The notes: a model not told the origin generated them from the letters alone. Shown: positions 1-8,407, counted from the first letter of the stretch. The stretch: 57,417 bases of DNA from an uncultured Lachnospiraceae bacterium (GCA_900316165.1 ONBW01000011.1:1-57417), one strand, 5' to 3'. A program made the numbers and translations.

Positions 1-40
1 TCTTTTTTTATGCTTCAAGAAAGAGAGGAATTAAACTCAA

Positions 41-3000
41 ATGAAGAAAAATTCATTTAAGAGATTTTTAGCCGTAACACTTGCTGCAGCAACTGCACTG
101 ACATTTGCTCCAGTAAGTACACTCGGACTTACCGGTGTTGTTGAGGCACAGGCTGCTACAGGAGATTTATCTACAACTGAAAACAGCGGGACTACATTTA
201 CTGACGGAGATGTCAAAGTTCTGTCCGGCAAAGCACAGACGACCACGCCAGTTTATGGATATTTTGATGTGCAAGGGAGCACCACCAATGATGTGAAGAT
301 AGCTGTTTCAGATCTTCCAGATGGAGTAACTGTTCAAACAAAAGGTTCAGATGGAAAATGGGCTAATACAACTAGTCCTATTACTATTGAAAAACAGAGT
401 AGTTCAGCTTCTGATGTAGAGTATAGGTTTGCAGTAGAAAAAGCTGCGAGTGGAACAGCTACTGTAAAGACTGTAGATAATACAACAACTGCTACAGCAA
501 AAGTAGTATTTAACGTTACCGGTCCTGCTACAAAAGCTACATTTACAAATTCTGCGAAGAAAGCACTTTCAGATGCTGATACAACAGTATATGTAGATAA
601 AGCTGGTACAGGCTTCCTTGATGCCGATGGCAATGCTGTAACAAAGATTGATGTAACTGCAACTCCTACAGGAGGAGATATTGCTGATCTTGGGCCAGTT
701 TCTTCCGATATAGATGTGGCTACAGTTTCTTATACATCGTCTACAGGCGTAATAGAAGTTACTCCAAAGAAGGCTGGCGTAGCAACTATCAATGTTTACC
801 CTGATAGTGACGCTAAAACTGCTGAGGCACCAGTAATTGGAAGCTTCAAGGTTTATGTAAAGACTGTAAAGACTGATTCTTTAAAGGCTGCTGACCTTGT
901 AAATAGCGGTGCTGACCAGAACTTTACTTACACTCTTGTTGATGCTATAGACGCAGACAAATTAGTAATTCTTGATTCAAATGGTAAGGATGTAAGCGAT
1001 GAATTCATTTACAACGATTCATCACTTGAGACTATCGGTAAGATTTCTGTAAAGACCAGTGCTGCAGACAAGGGAACTTACACAGCAGAGATTTTTTCAG
1101 CAACTGGAAAGGTTCTTGCTAAGGATACTTTCGAAGTAACCGGCTCAAGCAGCTCAGACAGTTCAAAATCTTATTTAGACGGTGATACTATCAATGCAGC
1201 TCCACAGGATAACCTTATCCTCACAGATAAGACTACTTACAATCTTGTAGATAACGTTACTATTTCTTATGGTAATATAGTTTATCCTGCAAGCCAGCTT
1301 ACATGGTATCTGACAAAGAATCTTACTTCTTATAAAGTTGGTGATGAGATCAAGGATCTTGCAAAGAAATCAGATGCAAATGTTTCTCTTGGATCTGCTG
1401 AAGGTGATTTAAAGGCAGGAAAGGGTGTCCTTACTCTTACTGTAAATGGTGCCAAGGAAGCAGCTGACAAACTTACACCTGCAACTGATCAGTATTATAT
1501 CGCTGCTACAGCAAGCATCAATGGTAAGACAACACTTGTTTACCTTGATTCAAACGCATTCAAAGCTGCCGCTGTTACTGGTAAGACTCAGGTAGTGAAC
1601 GCTTCTATCTCTGCTTCTTCATCAAAGAATGTAGATAACAATTCATTCCTTGACGGCCAGAGAATCTATAATCCTAGCCAGGAGAATTATTATCTGAAAG
1701 CTGCTGATTTCGATCTTACTGGAACAGAAGCTACAGATAAGAACATCTTTGATGTAGATCTTACAGATGCTAACAAGGATGGCTACAATGTACTCAAGGG
1801 AAGCTCTATAAATGGTGCTACTTCAAACCTTGCTAACGGAGTTTACTATGAGACCGTTTATCAGAAGTACAACACAAACAACGTAATCAAGCTTGTGGTT
1901 GCTGTTTCTATAAACGCCGGTCCTAAGGGTCATGTATCTGATGGAGCTTATGTATATGCCGCTACAGATGGCACAGAGGTACCAGAGGATGCAACTCTTT
2001 ACATGGATCTGAAGCAGAATAAGACATTCTCTATCCCAGATCACTTTACAGCTGATACTGCAAACACTTCACTCAGCTACGATACGAACAGTGCCAACGT
2101 TAAGGTTGACAAGGGTGTTATCACAGCCGTAAGCGAGGGTACCTGCGATGTTAAAGTAACTCCTACTGCAAATGGTGTAGATGGAACTCCGCTTATTATT
2201 CATGTTCAGGTTAACGCTAATCCGTTCAACACATTCTCAGTTAACGAGGAGAAGAATGTTGATGATAAGGCAACTGTACTTAACGAGAAGGACTTCAAGG
2301 ACAACCTGGTAGATACAGAGGCACAGCTTGTTACAAAGAAGATCGATTATGTCGAGGTATTTGTAACAGGAAATGAGACTCAGAATGTTACCGAGACTCC
2401 TGTAGTTACACCAGCATCTAAGACTAACATCACATACAGCTTCTACAAGGATTATAGTGGTAATGGTCTTACAATCGATCCTAAGACAGGAAAGATCACT
2501 ATCGACTATACAAAGATCAAAGATGGTACAGCTGAGAAGTATGGTCAGAACCTTTATGCTGTAAAGGTTGTAGCTAATTCTACATCTGACGCTGCTCAGA
2601 CTACTGGATACTTCTATGTAGTAGTTGATTACCCAGATCAGAAGATCTCAGGAATCGTAACAGATCAGGATTATATCGTTGGTACATGCGCTAAGGATGA
2701 AGCACATGCTACTGCTGTAGACCTTTATAAAGAAGAATCAGGAAAGTCAGCATCTAAGTTCATGGCTATCCAGTCTAATAAGACTTATGATTTCGTTGGA
2801 AAGCCACTTTATGATAAGGATTCCATCAAGTCATTTGAGACTTCATTAGGAACAAATGCTGGTTCTATTGTCAGAGCATATACAGCTGACAAGACTATGC
2901 ATGTACTTGCATACAATGATCAGGTTGCTGCTGAGAAGTTAGGTTACACAGCTGTAATCGCTTCATTCAAGTCAGCCGCTGCTGATGACAACTACGTATC

Positions 3001-3673
3001 AAAGATCGTCAATAAGGAGACCGGTGAGGTTCTTTACGATCATACAGTAAATGCTGGAGATACAGCTAGAGAGCTTAAGATCGACAAGACTACAACCATC
3101 CAGGTTACACTTGCTCATCCTGTAGCTTCTGCAGTATCAGGAAGTGCTGTACATCTTAGCATCGACAGAGTTGAGAATGATGGTCATATCTATAATCAGC
3201 AGCCTTATGTTACTGGTGTAGTAAACTCAAAGGAAGTTGATGTAGCTCTGTATCCTAACAATAAGGGTACTTCAGTTATTGAGTTAGGTCCTACTGGACA
3301 TCTTACAAAGACAAACAGAACTGATATCCATCACAACTCTGTAAATGTTGCTGTTACTTACACTGGTGAGGCTTCAGCTGACGCTAAGAATCCAGCTCAG
3401 GTAAAGGGCGTTAAGGTATCTAATAAGAAGGGTGCAAAGGTTACTGTTAAGTTCAACAAGATAACCGCAAACTCAACTATGAGATACTACGTACAGAAGA
3501 AGGTTGGCAAGAAGGTTTCTGGAAAGTCAATCGGCTCAACCAAGACTACACTTTCTGTAAAGAAGGGCGCTACTGTTAAGGTACGTGTAAAGGCTTACTA
3601 CTATGACGCTAACGGCGTTAAGCATGTAGGTAAGTACTCATCTTGGAAGACTCTTAAGACTGACAAGAAGTAA
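41..3673 (+). CDS. Large secreted cell-surface protein with Ig-like (BIG2-type) domains
   Basis: The 1210-residue product starts with a classic signal peptide: Lys/Arg-rich start, a hydrophobic Ala/Thr/Leu core, then a VEAQA-like cleavage region near residue 38. The rest is Thr/Ser/Asp/Lys-rich and beta-strand-like. Segments such as GVITAVSEGTCDVKVT (middle) and VTPKKAGVATINVYP (near residue 240) resemble bacterial Ig-like group 2 repeats. The C-terminal 90 residues look like a fibronectin III-type module rich in Lys and Tyr. I see no LPXTG motif, SLH triplet or late transmembrane helix, so the mode of wall attachment is unclear; an S-layer-like or adhesin role is inference. The start follows a GAGAGGAA ribosome binding site. 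The first 1.1 kb uses more AT-ending codons than the remainder, which hints at a mosaic gene. Confidence 0.8.
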   Translation: MKKNSFKRFLAVTLAAATALTFAPVSTLGLTGVVEAQAATGDLSTTENSGTTFTDGDVKVLSGKAQTTTPVYGYFDVQGSTTNDVKIAVSDLPDGVTVQTKGSDGKWANTTSPITIEKQSSSASDVEYRFAVEKAASGTATVKTVDNTTTATAKVVFNVTGPATKATFTNSAKKALSDADTTVYVDKAGTGFLDADGNAVTKIDVTATPTGGDIADLGPVSSDIDVATVSYTSSTGVIEVTPKKAGVATINVYPDSDAKTAEAPVIGSFKVYVKTVKTDSLKAADLVNSGADQNFTYTLVDAIDADKLVILDSNGKDVSDEFIYNDSSLETIGKISVKTSAADKGTYTAEIFSATGKVLAKDTFEVTGSSSSDSSKSYLDGDTINAAPQDNLILTDKTTYNLVDNVTISYGNIVYPASQLTWYLTKNLTSYKVGDEIKDLAKKSDANVSLGSAEGDLKAGKGVLTLTVNGAKEAADKLTPATDQYYIAATASINGKTTLVYLDSNAFKAAAVTGKTQVVNASISASSSKNVDNNSFLDGQRIYNPSQENYYLKAADFDLTGTEATDKNIFDVDLTDANKDGYNVLKGSSINGATSNLANGVYYETVYQKYNTNNVIKLVVAVSINAGPKGHVSDGAYVYAATDGTEVPEDATLYMDLKQNKTFSIPDHFTADTANTSLSYDTNSANVKVDKGVITAVSEGTCDVKVTPTANGVDGTPLIIHVQVNANPFNTFSVNEEKNVDDKATVLNEKDFKDNLVDTEAQLVTKKIDYVEVFVTGNETQNVTETPVVTPASKTNITYSFYKDYSGNGLTIDPKTGKITIDYTKIKDGTAEKYGQNLYAVKVVANSTSDAAQTTGYFYVVVDYPDQKISGIVTDQDYIVGTCAKDEAHATAVDLYKEESGKSASKFMAIQSNKTYDFVGKPLYDKDSIKSFETSLGTNAGSIVRAYTADKTMHVLAYNDQVAAEKLGYTAVIASFKSAAADDNYVSKIVNKETGEVLYDHTVNAGDTARELKIDKTTTIQVTLAHPVASAVSGSAVHLSIDRVENDGHIYNQQPYVTGVVNSKEVDVALYPNNKGTSVIELGPTGHLTKTNRTDIHHNSVNVAVTYTGEASADAKNPAQVKGVKVSNKKGAKVTVKFNKITANSTMRYYVQKKVGKKVSGKSIGSTKTTLSVKKGATVKVRVKAYYYDANGVKHVGKYSSWKTLKTDKK

Positions 3674-3727
3674 TACCCAATCCTTCAAACACATCACAAT
3701 TTGACATTTTTCATTTAGTGTTTAAAA

Positions 3728-3827
3728 CTCAGGGCACCCTGTAAACGCCCTGAGGCTTAAATAGACACAGATCCCGACCGCATTATCCGGCAACCCCGGA
3801 TATCTCCCATGCGGCCGGGATTTTTTA
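3728..3827 (+). terminator. Tandem hairpins ending in a Y-shaped rho-independent terminator
   Basis: A first hairpin (CTCAGGGC/GCCCTGAG, 3728-3754) is followed by ATCCCGACCGCAT (3771-3783) pairing with ATGCGGCCGGGAT (3809-3821). Nested inside is a perfect 7-bp hairpin, TATCCGG/CCGGATA (3784-3802), so the structure branches. A run of T follows at 3821-3826. It ends the surface-protein transcript. Confidence 0.85.
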
Positions 3828-3856
3828 AAATGTTTACAAAAAAAAGGTAATACAAT

Positions 3857-4258
3857 ATGGAATATTTGGTAGTAAATGGACGAGAGCTCGTAGGCAAAGT
3901 GCCTTTCGTTAGGGATGATTTCTGGCCAAATGGTGAGTTTACTGAACAAGACTATGTGAAATTACTCCACATGCCCGAGACATATTTTAAGAATATATCT
4001 CAGAAAAAGGTAAGCATAGATGACAAGAGATATTACATACAAGCGCCTCAGAGCTATCTGGATATAGGAAAAGCTAACCATATAGACTTCATCACTGATG
4101 ATAAGCCTATAATAAATGCATATTCTGTGTATATAGCAGAAAGTGTTAGCGTGAGACGTTGTAACGGAGGTTACGAATATGGCGGGATTAATGGTCGGCA
4201 CCGTTTCGTAACAGCAAAAAAATATGGGCTCGACTTACTGGTATGTGTAACAGATTGA
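3857..4258 (+). CDS. Small protein with a ParB/sulfiredoxin-like GxHR motif
   Basis: The 133-residue soluble protein is not one I recognise as a whole. Near its C-terminus (residues about 109-130) it has INGRHRFVTAKKYGLDLLVCV, which fits the G-x-H-R-x-x-A-x-x-x-x-G-x-x-x-h-x-V pattern of ParB-like nuclease/sulfiredoxin folds, where it binds nucleotide or DNA. There is no helix-turn-helix, so it is not a partition ParB; such mini-ParB domains occur in phage, DNA-modification and peptide-maturation loci. The start follows an AAAGGTAA ribosome binding site. It lies 110 bp upstream of the ATP-grasp peptide locus in the same direction. A shared role with that locus is inference only. Confidence 0.55.
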   Translation: MEYLVVNGRELVGKVPFVRDDFWPNGEFTEQDYVKLLHMPETYFKNISQKKVSIDDKRYYIQAPQSYLDIGKANHIDFITDDKPIINAYSVYIAESVSVRRCNGGYEYGGINGRHRFVTAKKYGLDLLVCVTD

Positions 4259-4284
4259 CCTGAAAGGCTACTTTGATGAATAAC

Positions 4285-4305
4285 AAGAATTAATTTCTAA
4301 TTCTT
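4285..4305 (+). terminator. AT-rich perfect hairpin downstream of the ParB-motif gene
   Basis: AAGAATTA (4285-4292) pairs perfectly with TAATTCTT (4298-4305) around a 5-nt loop. It is AT-rich and lacks a long T-run, so it would be a weak terminator or processing site between the ParB-motif gene and the peptide locus. Confidence 0.3.
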
Positions 4306-4368
4306 CAATTAAAATAATTTGGCATTTACAAGTAGCTAGAATTTAGAATATAGAGGAGAAATAACTTT

Positions 4369-4689
4369 ATGAAACCATTACTGCTTACAAAAGAAACAAA
4401 GAGAAATCATAACCAGAATGACCTTAAAAAGCCTTATACATATGATTACAATACTGATATGAATATGTATAACGGAAAGCTGTTTATTGAAGAGGCATCA
4501 TTTAATGATAGAGAGCTGCTTACAAAAACAGAAGCGGATCGTGAAAGAGATGATGAAGAAACGTTTATAGATACTGAAACATCTGAAAATGCTGACAGAA
4601 AAACAACTGTAGCCTTTTTAGAGATGATTTCAAAGACCTTTGCTGATCGTGAAAGTGATGACGAAGATGATTCTTATTATTACAAATAA
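4369..4689 (+). CDS. Putative graspetide (omega-ester/amide peptide) precursor
   Basis: The 106-residue hydrophilic peptide opens with a basic leader (residues 1-37, including the KKPYTYDYNTD segment). Its C-terminal half repeats a Thr/Ser plus acidic motif. T52-K-T-E-A-D-R-E-R-D-D-E-E and S88-K-T-F-A-D-R-E-S-D-D-E-D-D are clear copies, and T69 to T80 (TETSENADRKTT) is a degraded one. Graspetide cores pair Thr/Ser hydroxyls with Asp/Glu carboxylates, and an ATP-grasp ligase joins them into macrocycles. The next gene encodes such a ligase and starts inside this gene's 3' end (22-bp overlap). The ribosome binding site is GAGGAGA at 4353-4359. The core sequence does not match the microviridin TxKYPSD pattern I know, so the ring topology is unknown. 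Confidence 0.75.
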   Translation: MKPLLLTKETKRNHNQNDLKKPYTYDYNTDMNMYNGKLFIEEASFNDRELLTKTEADRERDDEETFIDTETSENADRKTTVAFLEMISKTFADRESDDEDDSYYYK

Positions 4690-5638
4690 AGAGGATGTCA
4701 CCGTCGATTATATAATTCGGCTTCTTGCGAAGGATGGCATCCCTTACTATAGGTTTAATACCGAGGATCTGTTTTCAAATGTAGATATTAGATTCATGAT
4801 AGACGGGGATCAATTCATCCTGTTTGATAGAGCGAAAGAAGCTGTTATTGACTTAAATGATGTCAAATCAGTATATTTCAGAAGGCCTGGAATTCCTGAC
4901 TTTAAGAATGTCGAAAATATATCTGAAGACGAGAGACGTTATTTGATCAGAGAGGCTTTGGCGGTTTTAGATGGTATATACAAGCGGCTGAGACATTGTT
5001 TTTGGATAAATGATGTTTTTAAGATTCGTGAAGCGGAGAACAAAATTTTCCAGCTTGAATTTGCTAAAATGATTGGATTTAAAATTCCAAAGACAATTCT
5101 GTCAAATGATGCTGATTTCGTAAAAGATGTTTTTAAGGATAGTAATTGTACTGACCTTGTAATTAAAGCAGTGAAATCAGGTAATGTTAATCCGAGGAAG
5201 GCAGAAACTATTATTTTTACATCAGATATATGCCTGGACGAAATCTCTGATAGTAATATCAAAGATTTTCCAGCGTATATTCAAGAGAAGGTAGAAAAGA
5301 AATCTGACCTTAGAAGTATTGTAGTTGGGGATCAGGTATTTACTGCTGAGATCATATCACAGGGTGATGACACTGCAAAAACTGACTGGCGAAAAAGTTC
5401 AAATCTTCTTGAACACCGAGTGTTTGAGCTTCCTGAAGATGTAAAACGGAAGTGTATTGCTATCACAAAAAGACTAGGGTTGGTATATTCTGCGATTGAT
5501 TTTGCCCTTGATAAAAATGATGAATGCATATTTTTAGAATGCAATCCAAATGGACAATGGGCTTGGATAGAAAATCGTTTGAAGCTTCATATCAGCAATC
5601 GTATTGAGGAGTTACTAGTGGATGGCAGGATTATTTAA
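4667..5638 (+). CDS. MvdC/MvdD-like ATP-grasp peptide ligase
   Basis: The 323-residue product has the layout of graspetide ATP-grasp ligases, which phosphorylate side-chain carboxylates of a precursor and close ester or amide rings. Visible marks are the N-terminal FRRP motif (residues 71-74), the ATP-binding strand VIKAVKSG (165-172), YIQEKVEKKSDLR with its conserved Asp-x-Arg (204-216), TDWR (239-242), AIDF (276-279) and the FLECNPNGQW metal-binding motif (289-298). I chose the ATG at 4667 because the protein then begins with MILIITNKED, the usual first strand. An upstream ATG at 4640 would add nine residues. The start lies inside the precursor gene and the stop lies inside the next gene, so the three are translationally coupled. 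Confidence 0.88.
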   Translation: MILIITNKEDVTVDYIIRLLAKDGIPYYRFNTEDLFSNVDIRFMIDGDQFILFDRAKEAVIDLNDVKSVYFRRPGIPDFKNVENISEDERRYLIREALAVLDGIYKRLRHCFWINDVFKIREAENKIFQLEFAKMIGFKIPKTILSNDADFVKDVFKDSNCTDLVIKAVKSGNVNPRKAETIIFTSDICLDEISDSNIKDFPAYIQEKVEKKSDLRSIVVGDQVFTAEIISQGDDTAKTDWRKSSNLLEHRVFELPEDVKRKCIAITKRLGLVYSAIDFALDKNDECIFLECNPNGQWAWIENRLKLHISNRIEELLVDGRII

Positions 5639-6350
5639 AGAAATCAGAGAATTTTTCTGGCCTGTTTTAGAGGGGGATGCTTCATCGCCCAAAGAACTTG
5701 AAACTAAAGAGATAATATGTTCTAATAAAGAGCTGGATGATTTAATAAGGATTGCAAAGGATTATGAGGCGTCGGAGAATGAAAGAAGGAAGGAAATTGA
5801 ATCCAAGGCATCTGTATTCATAGGCACCTTTGCTGTAGCGACAACCATTATTCTGAGCCTGGCTAAAGATTTTTTAAAGCAGAATACTCCAAGATACTTT
5901 TATCTGAATGTTATATTGATAGTTGCAATTATACTGTATCTATCCATGGCGATAATATACTCTGTTAAATGCCTGTCCAAACGTAATTTTTATATGCTTG
6001 GCTTCCCCATGTATCTGGTTTCAGATATCGATAAAAACCAAAAAAAGAAATTGGTTCTTTTAAACCTGGTAAATGATGTCAAGAAAAATCAAAATGTGAT
6101 CAATGACAAACTGGATTATATGGGGATGGCACAGGAATACTTCAAGAGAGCTGTTATCAGCGTTGTCATACTGACTATACTGCTGACAGTGGAAGCGATT
6201 GCTGACTCAGTTGCAAAGCAAAAAGCTCTTATCAGCGTTAGTATGTTAAAGGACATAGTTTTCTGTGTACTAATAATTTTGCTGTTTGCCTGTGAGATAA
6301 TGATTAACAAAAAAGTGGATAATTACCATATGTCTGACAAGAGACAATAG
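5622..6350 (+). CDS. Four-helix membrane protein of the ATP-grasp peptide locus
   Basis: The 242-residue protein has an N-terminal cytoplasmic stretch ending in an ERRKEIESKA helix. Four predicted membrane helices follow at about residues 64-84, 93-118, 170-193 and 207-228, with a Lys/Asn-rich loop between the second and third. The helix-then-paired-TM arrangement recalls SLATT/4TM-type proteins known from conflict systems, but I cannot assign a family. Its start overlaps the ligase gene by 17 bp, so it belongs to the same transcript and is probably co-translated. Export, membrane anchoring of the modified peptide, or self-protection are possible roles. There is no ABC exporter or peptidase next to it. 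Confidence 0.7.
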   Translation: MAGLFKEIREFFWPVLEGDASSPKELETKEIICSNKELDDLIRIAKDYEASENERRKEIESKASVFIGTFAVATTIILSLAKDFLKQNTPRYFYLNVILIVAIILYLSMAIIYSVKCLSKRNFYMLGFPMYLVSDIDKNQKKKLVLLNLVNDVKKNQNVINDKLDYMGMAQEYFKRAVISVVILTILLTVEAIADSVAKQKALISVSMLKDIVFCVLIILLFACEIMINKKVDNYHMSDKRQ

Positions 6351-6377
6351 CAGTAGATTGGCCAGAGGGTATTAGTG

Positions 6378-6402
6378 ATGCTACCCTAACGAGTAGCATT
6401 TT
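6378..6402 (+). terminator. Rho-independent terminator of the ATP-grasp peptide operon
   Basis: ATGCTAC (6378-6384) and GTAGCAT (6393-6399) form a perfect 7-bp stem with an 8-nt loop, followed by TTTT. It sits 27 bp after the membrane-protein stop and closes the operon. Confidence 0.65.
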
Positions 6403-6708
6403 GACTCAACAGAGGCTACAAGCAAGTCTGTATAAAATACAAGGCTACAGCTGGATTATTTACGGACAGATGTCGTCAAGTCATAAAACTGCATGTCAAA
6501 TGTCTGGGATATTTACGTACAAGAACCCAGTAAATTTGTTGTGTGGCATCTTTTCTATAGCGTTAAACGATAACAGGACATAATTACACCCATATAGTCA
6601 CATTTAAAATAATACACTTGTTTTTCGGATTCTACCGAAAATTTAATACTGCGCCTGATATGACGCTTTTGATGACACAATTACCGCAATTGTTCACAGA
6701 AAATTCAA
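6403..6708. other. Non-coding stretch without recognisable gene
   Basis: AT-rich sequence with one 60-codon open frame (6401-6583) that lacks a ribosome binding site and looks random. I see nothing else supportable here except the promoter that follows. Confidence 0.5.
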
Positions 6709-6737
6709 TTGATTTTGCGACATTTACCGTATATAAT
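6709..6737 (+). promoter_or_regulatory. Sigma-A-type promoter for the Rpn-family gene
   Basis: TTGATT (6709-6714), a 17-nt spacer and TATAAT (6732-6737). The predicted start near 6744 gives a leader of about 60 nt before the TTG start at 6806. Confidence 0.65.
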
Positions 6738-6805
6738 GAAATTGAGGCGAAACGCCGTTGTGAAATCTGTTAATTACTTTCCACAATAAAAGGGGAGGAT
6801 AAGAA

Positions 6806-7798
6806 TTGAATACGGAAATGACTAATTCTACGAAGGCGGCAGAAGACAAGGCGCAGTATGACACCAGTGCGAAGAGGCTGCTGTCACAAAAAAGTATACT
6901 CGCACACATCCTTGTACATACGATTGATGATTTCAAGGGGATGAAGCCTGAAGAGGCTGAGAAGTTCATCGAGGGTGATCCACTTATCGGTATTGTTCCG
7001 GTGGAACCGGGGTTGACTAATACAGAAGAGACTGATGAAAACGGGCAGCGGATTGTAGGTCTTAACACCGAGAGTGCTGAGATCAACGAAGGCATGATCA
7101 GGTACGACATTATTTTTTATGTGCGCATGCGAGATGGGCTTTCTCAGATGATTGTGAATGTCGAAGCCCAAAAAGATGAGCCAACCAGATATGATATTCT
7201 TAACAGAGCGATTTTCTACGCATGCCGTTTGATCTCCTCGCAGAAGGAACGGGATTTTGTAAATACCAACTACAATGACATAAAGCAGGTCTTCAGCATC
7301 TGGATATGCATGAATATGGATTATAACAGCCTGAGTCATATCCATCTGGTAAAGAATGAGATACTTGAACCGTGTGAGTGGAAGGGTAATCTGGACCTGC
7401 TAAATATCGTAATGATCGGTGTCACAAACGAGATACCGGAGCGCGAAGAGAAGTACGAGCTTCACCGATTAATCAGTGCACTGCTGTCAGATGATTTGCA
7501 GGTACAGGAAAAGCTTGATATAATAGGCAGCGAATACAACATTCCAATCAACAGTGATTTAAGGGAGGACGTGAATACTATGTGTAATCTGGCAGAAGGA
7601 ATCGAAGAAAGAACTCGGAAGGAAGAAAGAGAAAAGGCTAAGAAAGAAGTAGAGAAAGCCACAAAATCAACGATAAATAGTGTTATCATAAATATGTACA
7701 ATCAGGGCTGCACATTGGATCTTATTGCTAATGTGACAGGAACGAATGTAGATAAGGTTAAAACTGTGATTAAAAAGAAAAATCCTGCCATGGCATGA
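6806..7798 (+). CDS. Rpn family recombination-promoting nuclease / PD-(D/E)XK putative transposase
   Basis: The 330-residue protein matches the Rpn/PDDEXK_2 family of Firmicutes accessory DNA. It has the N-terminal D-x-x-F-K-x-x segment near residue 43, the nuclease core MIRYDIIFYVR (about residues 96-106) followed by QMIVNVEAQK (about 111-120) supplying the catalytic Asp and Glu-x-Gln/Lys, and NRAIFYACRLISSQ. A Lys/Glu-rich coiled region near residue 270 leads to a C-terminal helix-turn-helix-like end. The start is TTG at 6806, placed by the GGGGAGG ribosome binding site at 6791-6798. Rpn proteins are endonucleases linked to RecA-independent recombination and phage defence. It is intact, unlike the fragment at 9051-9404. 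Confidence 0.85.
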   Translation: MNTEMTNSTKAAEDKAQYDTSAKRLLSQKSILAHILVHTIDDFKGMKPEEAEKFIEGDPLIGIVPVEPGLTNTEETDENGQRIVGLNTESAEINEGMIRYDIIFYVRMRDGLSQMIVNVEAQKDEPTRYDILNRAIFYACRLISSQKERDFVNTNYNDIKQVFSIWICMNMDYNSLSHIHLVKNEILEPCEWKGNLDLLNIVMIGVTNEIPEREEKYELHRLISALLSDDLQVQEKLDIIGSEYNIPINSDLREDVNTMCNLAEGIEERTRKEEREKAKKEVEKATKSTINSVIINMYNQGCTLDLIANVTGTNVDKVKTVIKKKNPAMA

Positions 7799-7889
7799 GC
7801 ATCAGCATTACATTAAAAAATACAGGCAACAGCAGAAGCTTTGGTAAAGGAAATCTCATGTATAGTTTGTATGAATTGAGGTAACTTAT

Positions 7890-8183
7890 ATGTATATTGT
7901 GAATGATATCTGTTATGCCGGTGAAATGGTGGAAGGTATAAAAGTTACAGAAGTAAAGCCACTGCGTGGAGGGATTATGCTAGTTACGTTCTCGACTGGC
8001 GAAAAGCGGTTATTTGATACCACTCTGTTAAAGGGACCTGCATTTGCTCCACTTGCAGACGAAAAAATCTTTGATAACCCGGTTTTGTTTCATGGTGCTA
8101 TAACGTGGGATAATGGAAAAATAGATATAGCTCCGGAAACAGTTTATCGGGACAGCTATTCGTACGACAATGTGGCGATTTAG
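7890..8183 (+). CDS. DUF2442 domain protein
   Basis: This 97-residue protein fits the DUF2442 family: VTEVKPLRGGIMLVTFSTGEK, then a central K/R-x-x-F-x-x-x-L-L-K-G-P-A-F-x-P-L segment, and GAITWDNGKIDIAPETVY at the C-terminal end. DUF2442 proteins are usually found beside DUF4160 proteins and are suspected to belong to toxin-antitoxin-like pairs or to assist mobile genes. No DUF4160 partner is visible here, so this is an orphan. A GAGGTAA ribosome binding site precedes the ATG. It lies between the Rpn gene and a strong terminator. Confidence 0.8.
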   Translation: MYIVNDICYAGEMVEGIKVTEVKPLRGGIMLVTFSTGEKRLFDTTLLKGPAFAPLADEKIFDNPVLFHGAITWDNGKIDIAPETVYRDSYSYDNVAI

Positions 8184-8223
8184 ATATTAAAAAACTTACT
8201 ATCTGAGGATGGATACACTGAGA

Positions 8224-8272
8224 AAAGTCAGTCCGTATTCCGCTGTTATAGCGGAAACGGGCTGACTTTTTT
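8224..8272 (+). terminator. Rho-independent terminator after the DUF2442 gene
   Basis: AAAGTCAG (8224-8231) pairs with CTGACTTT (8262-8269). CCGT (8233-8236) pairs with ACGG (8257-8260) and CCGCT (8240-8244) with AGCGG (8250-8254). A T-run follows. It is a long, stable, three-tier stem. Confidence 0.85.
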
Positions 8273-8407
8273 ACTTGGTCAAGCATGCATATCCGAAAGC
8301 TGCAAGTAAGAAAAAGCGGATGTGCTCTGGGATTATCCTACACTTATCATGAAGAGATGATAAAGCAGAAACCCTACTGTACTGGCAGAGAAGGTGTCAT
8401 TTTTGTA

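Noticed and set aside
4319-4349. Promoter TTGGCA/TAGAAT directly before the precursor gene
   Set aside because: A 19-nt spacer and a predicted start inside the ribosome binding site make it unlikely.
6401-6583. 60-codon open frame after the ATP-grasp operon
   Set aside because: It begins in the T-run of the terminator, has no ribosome binding site and its composition looks random.
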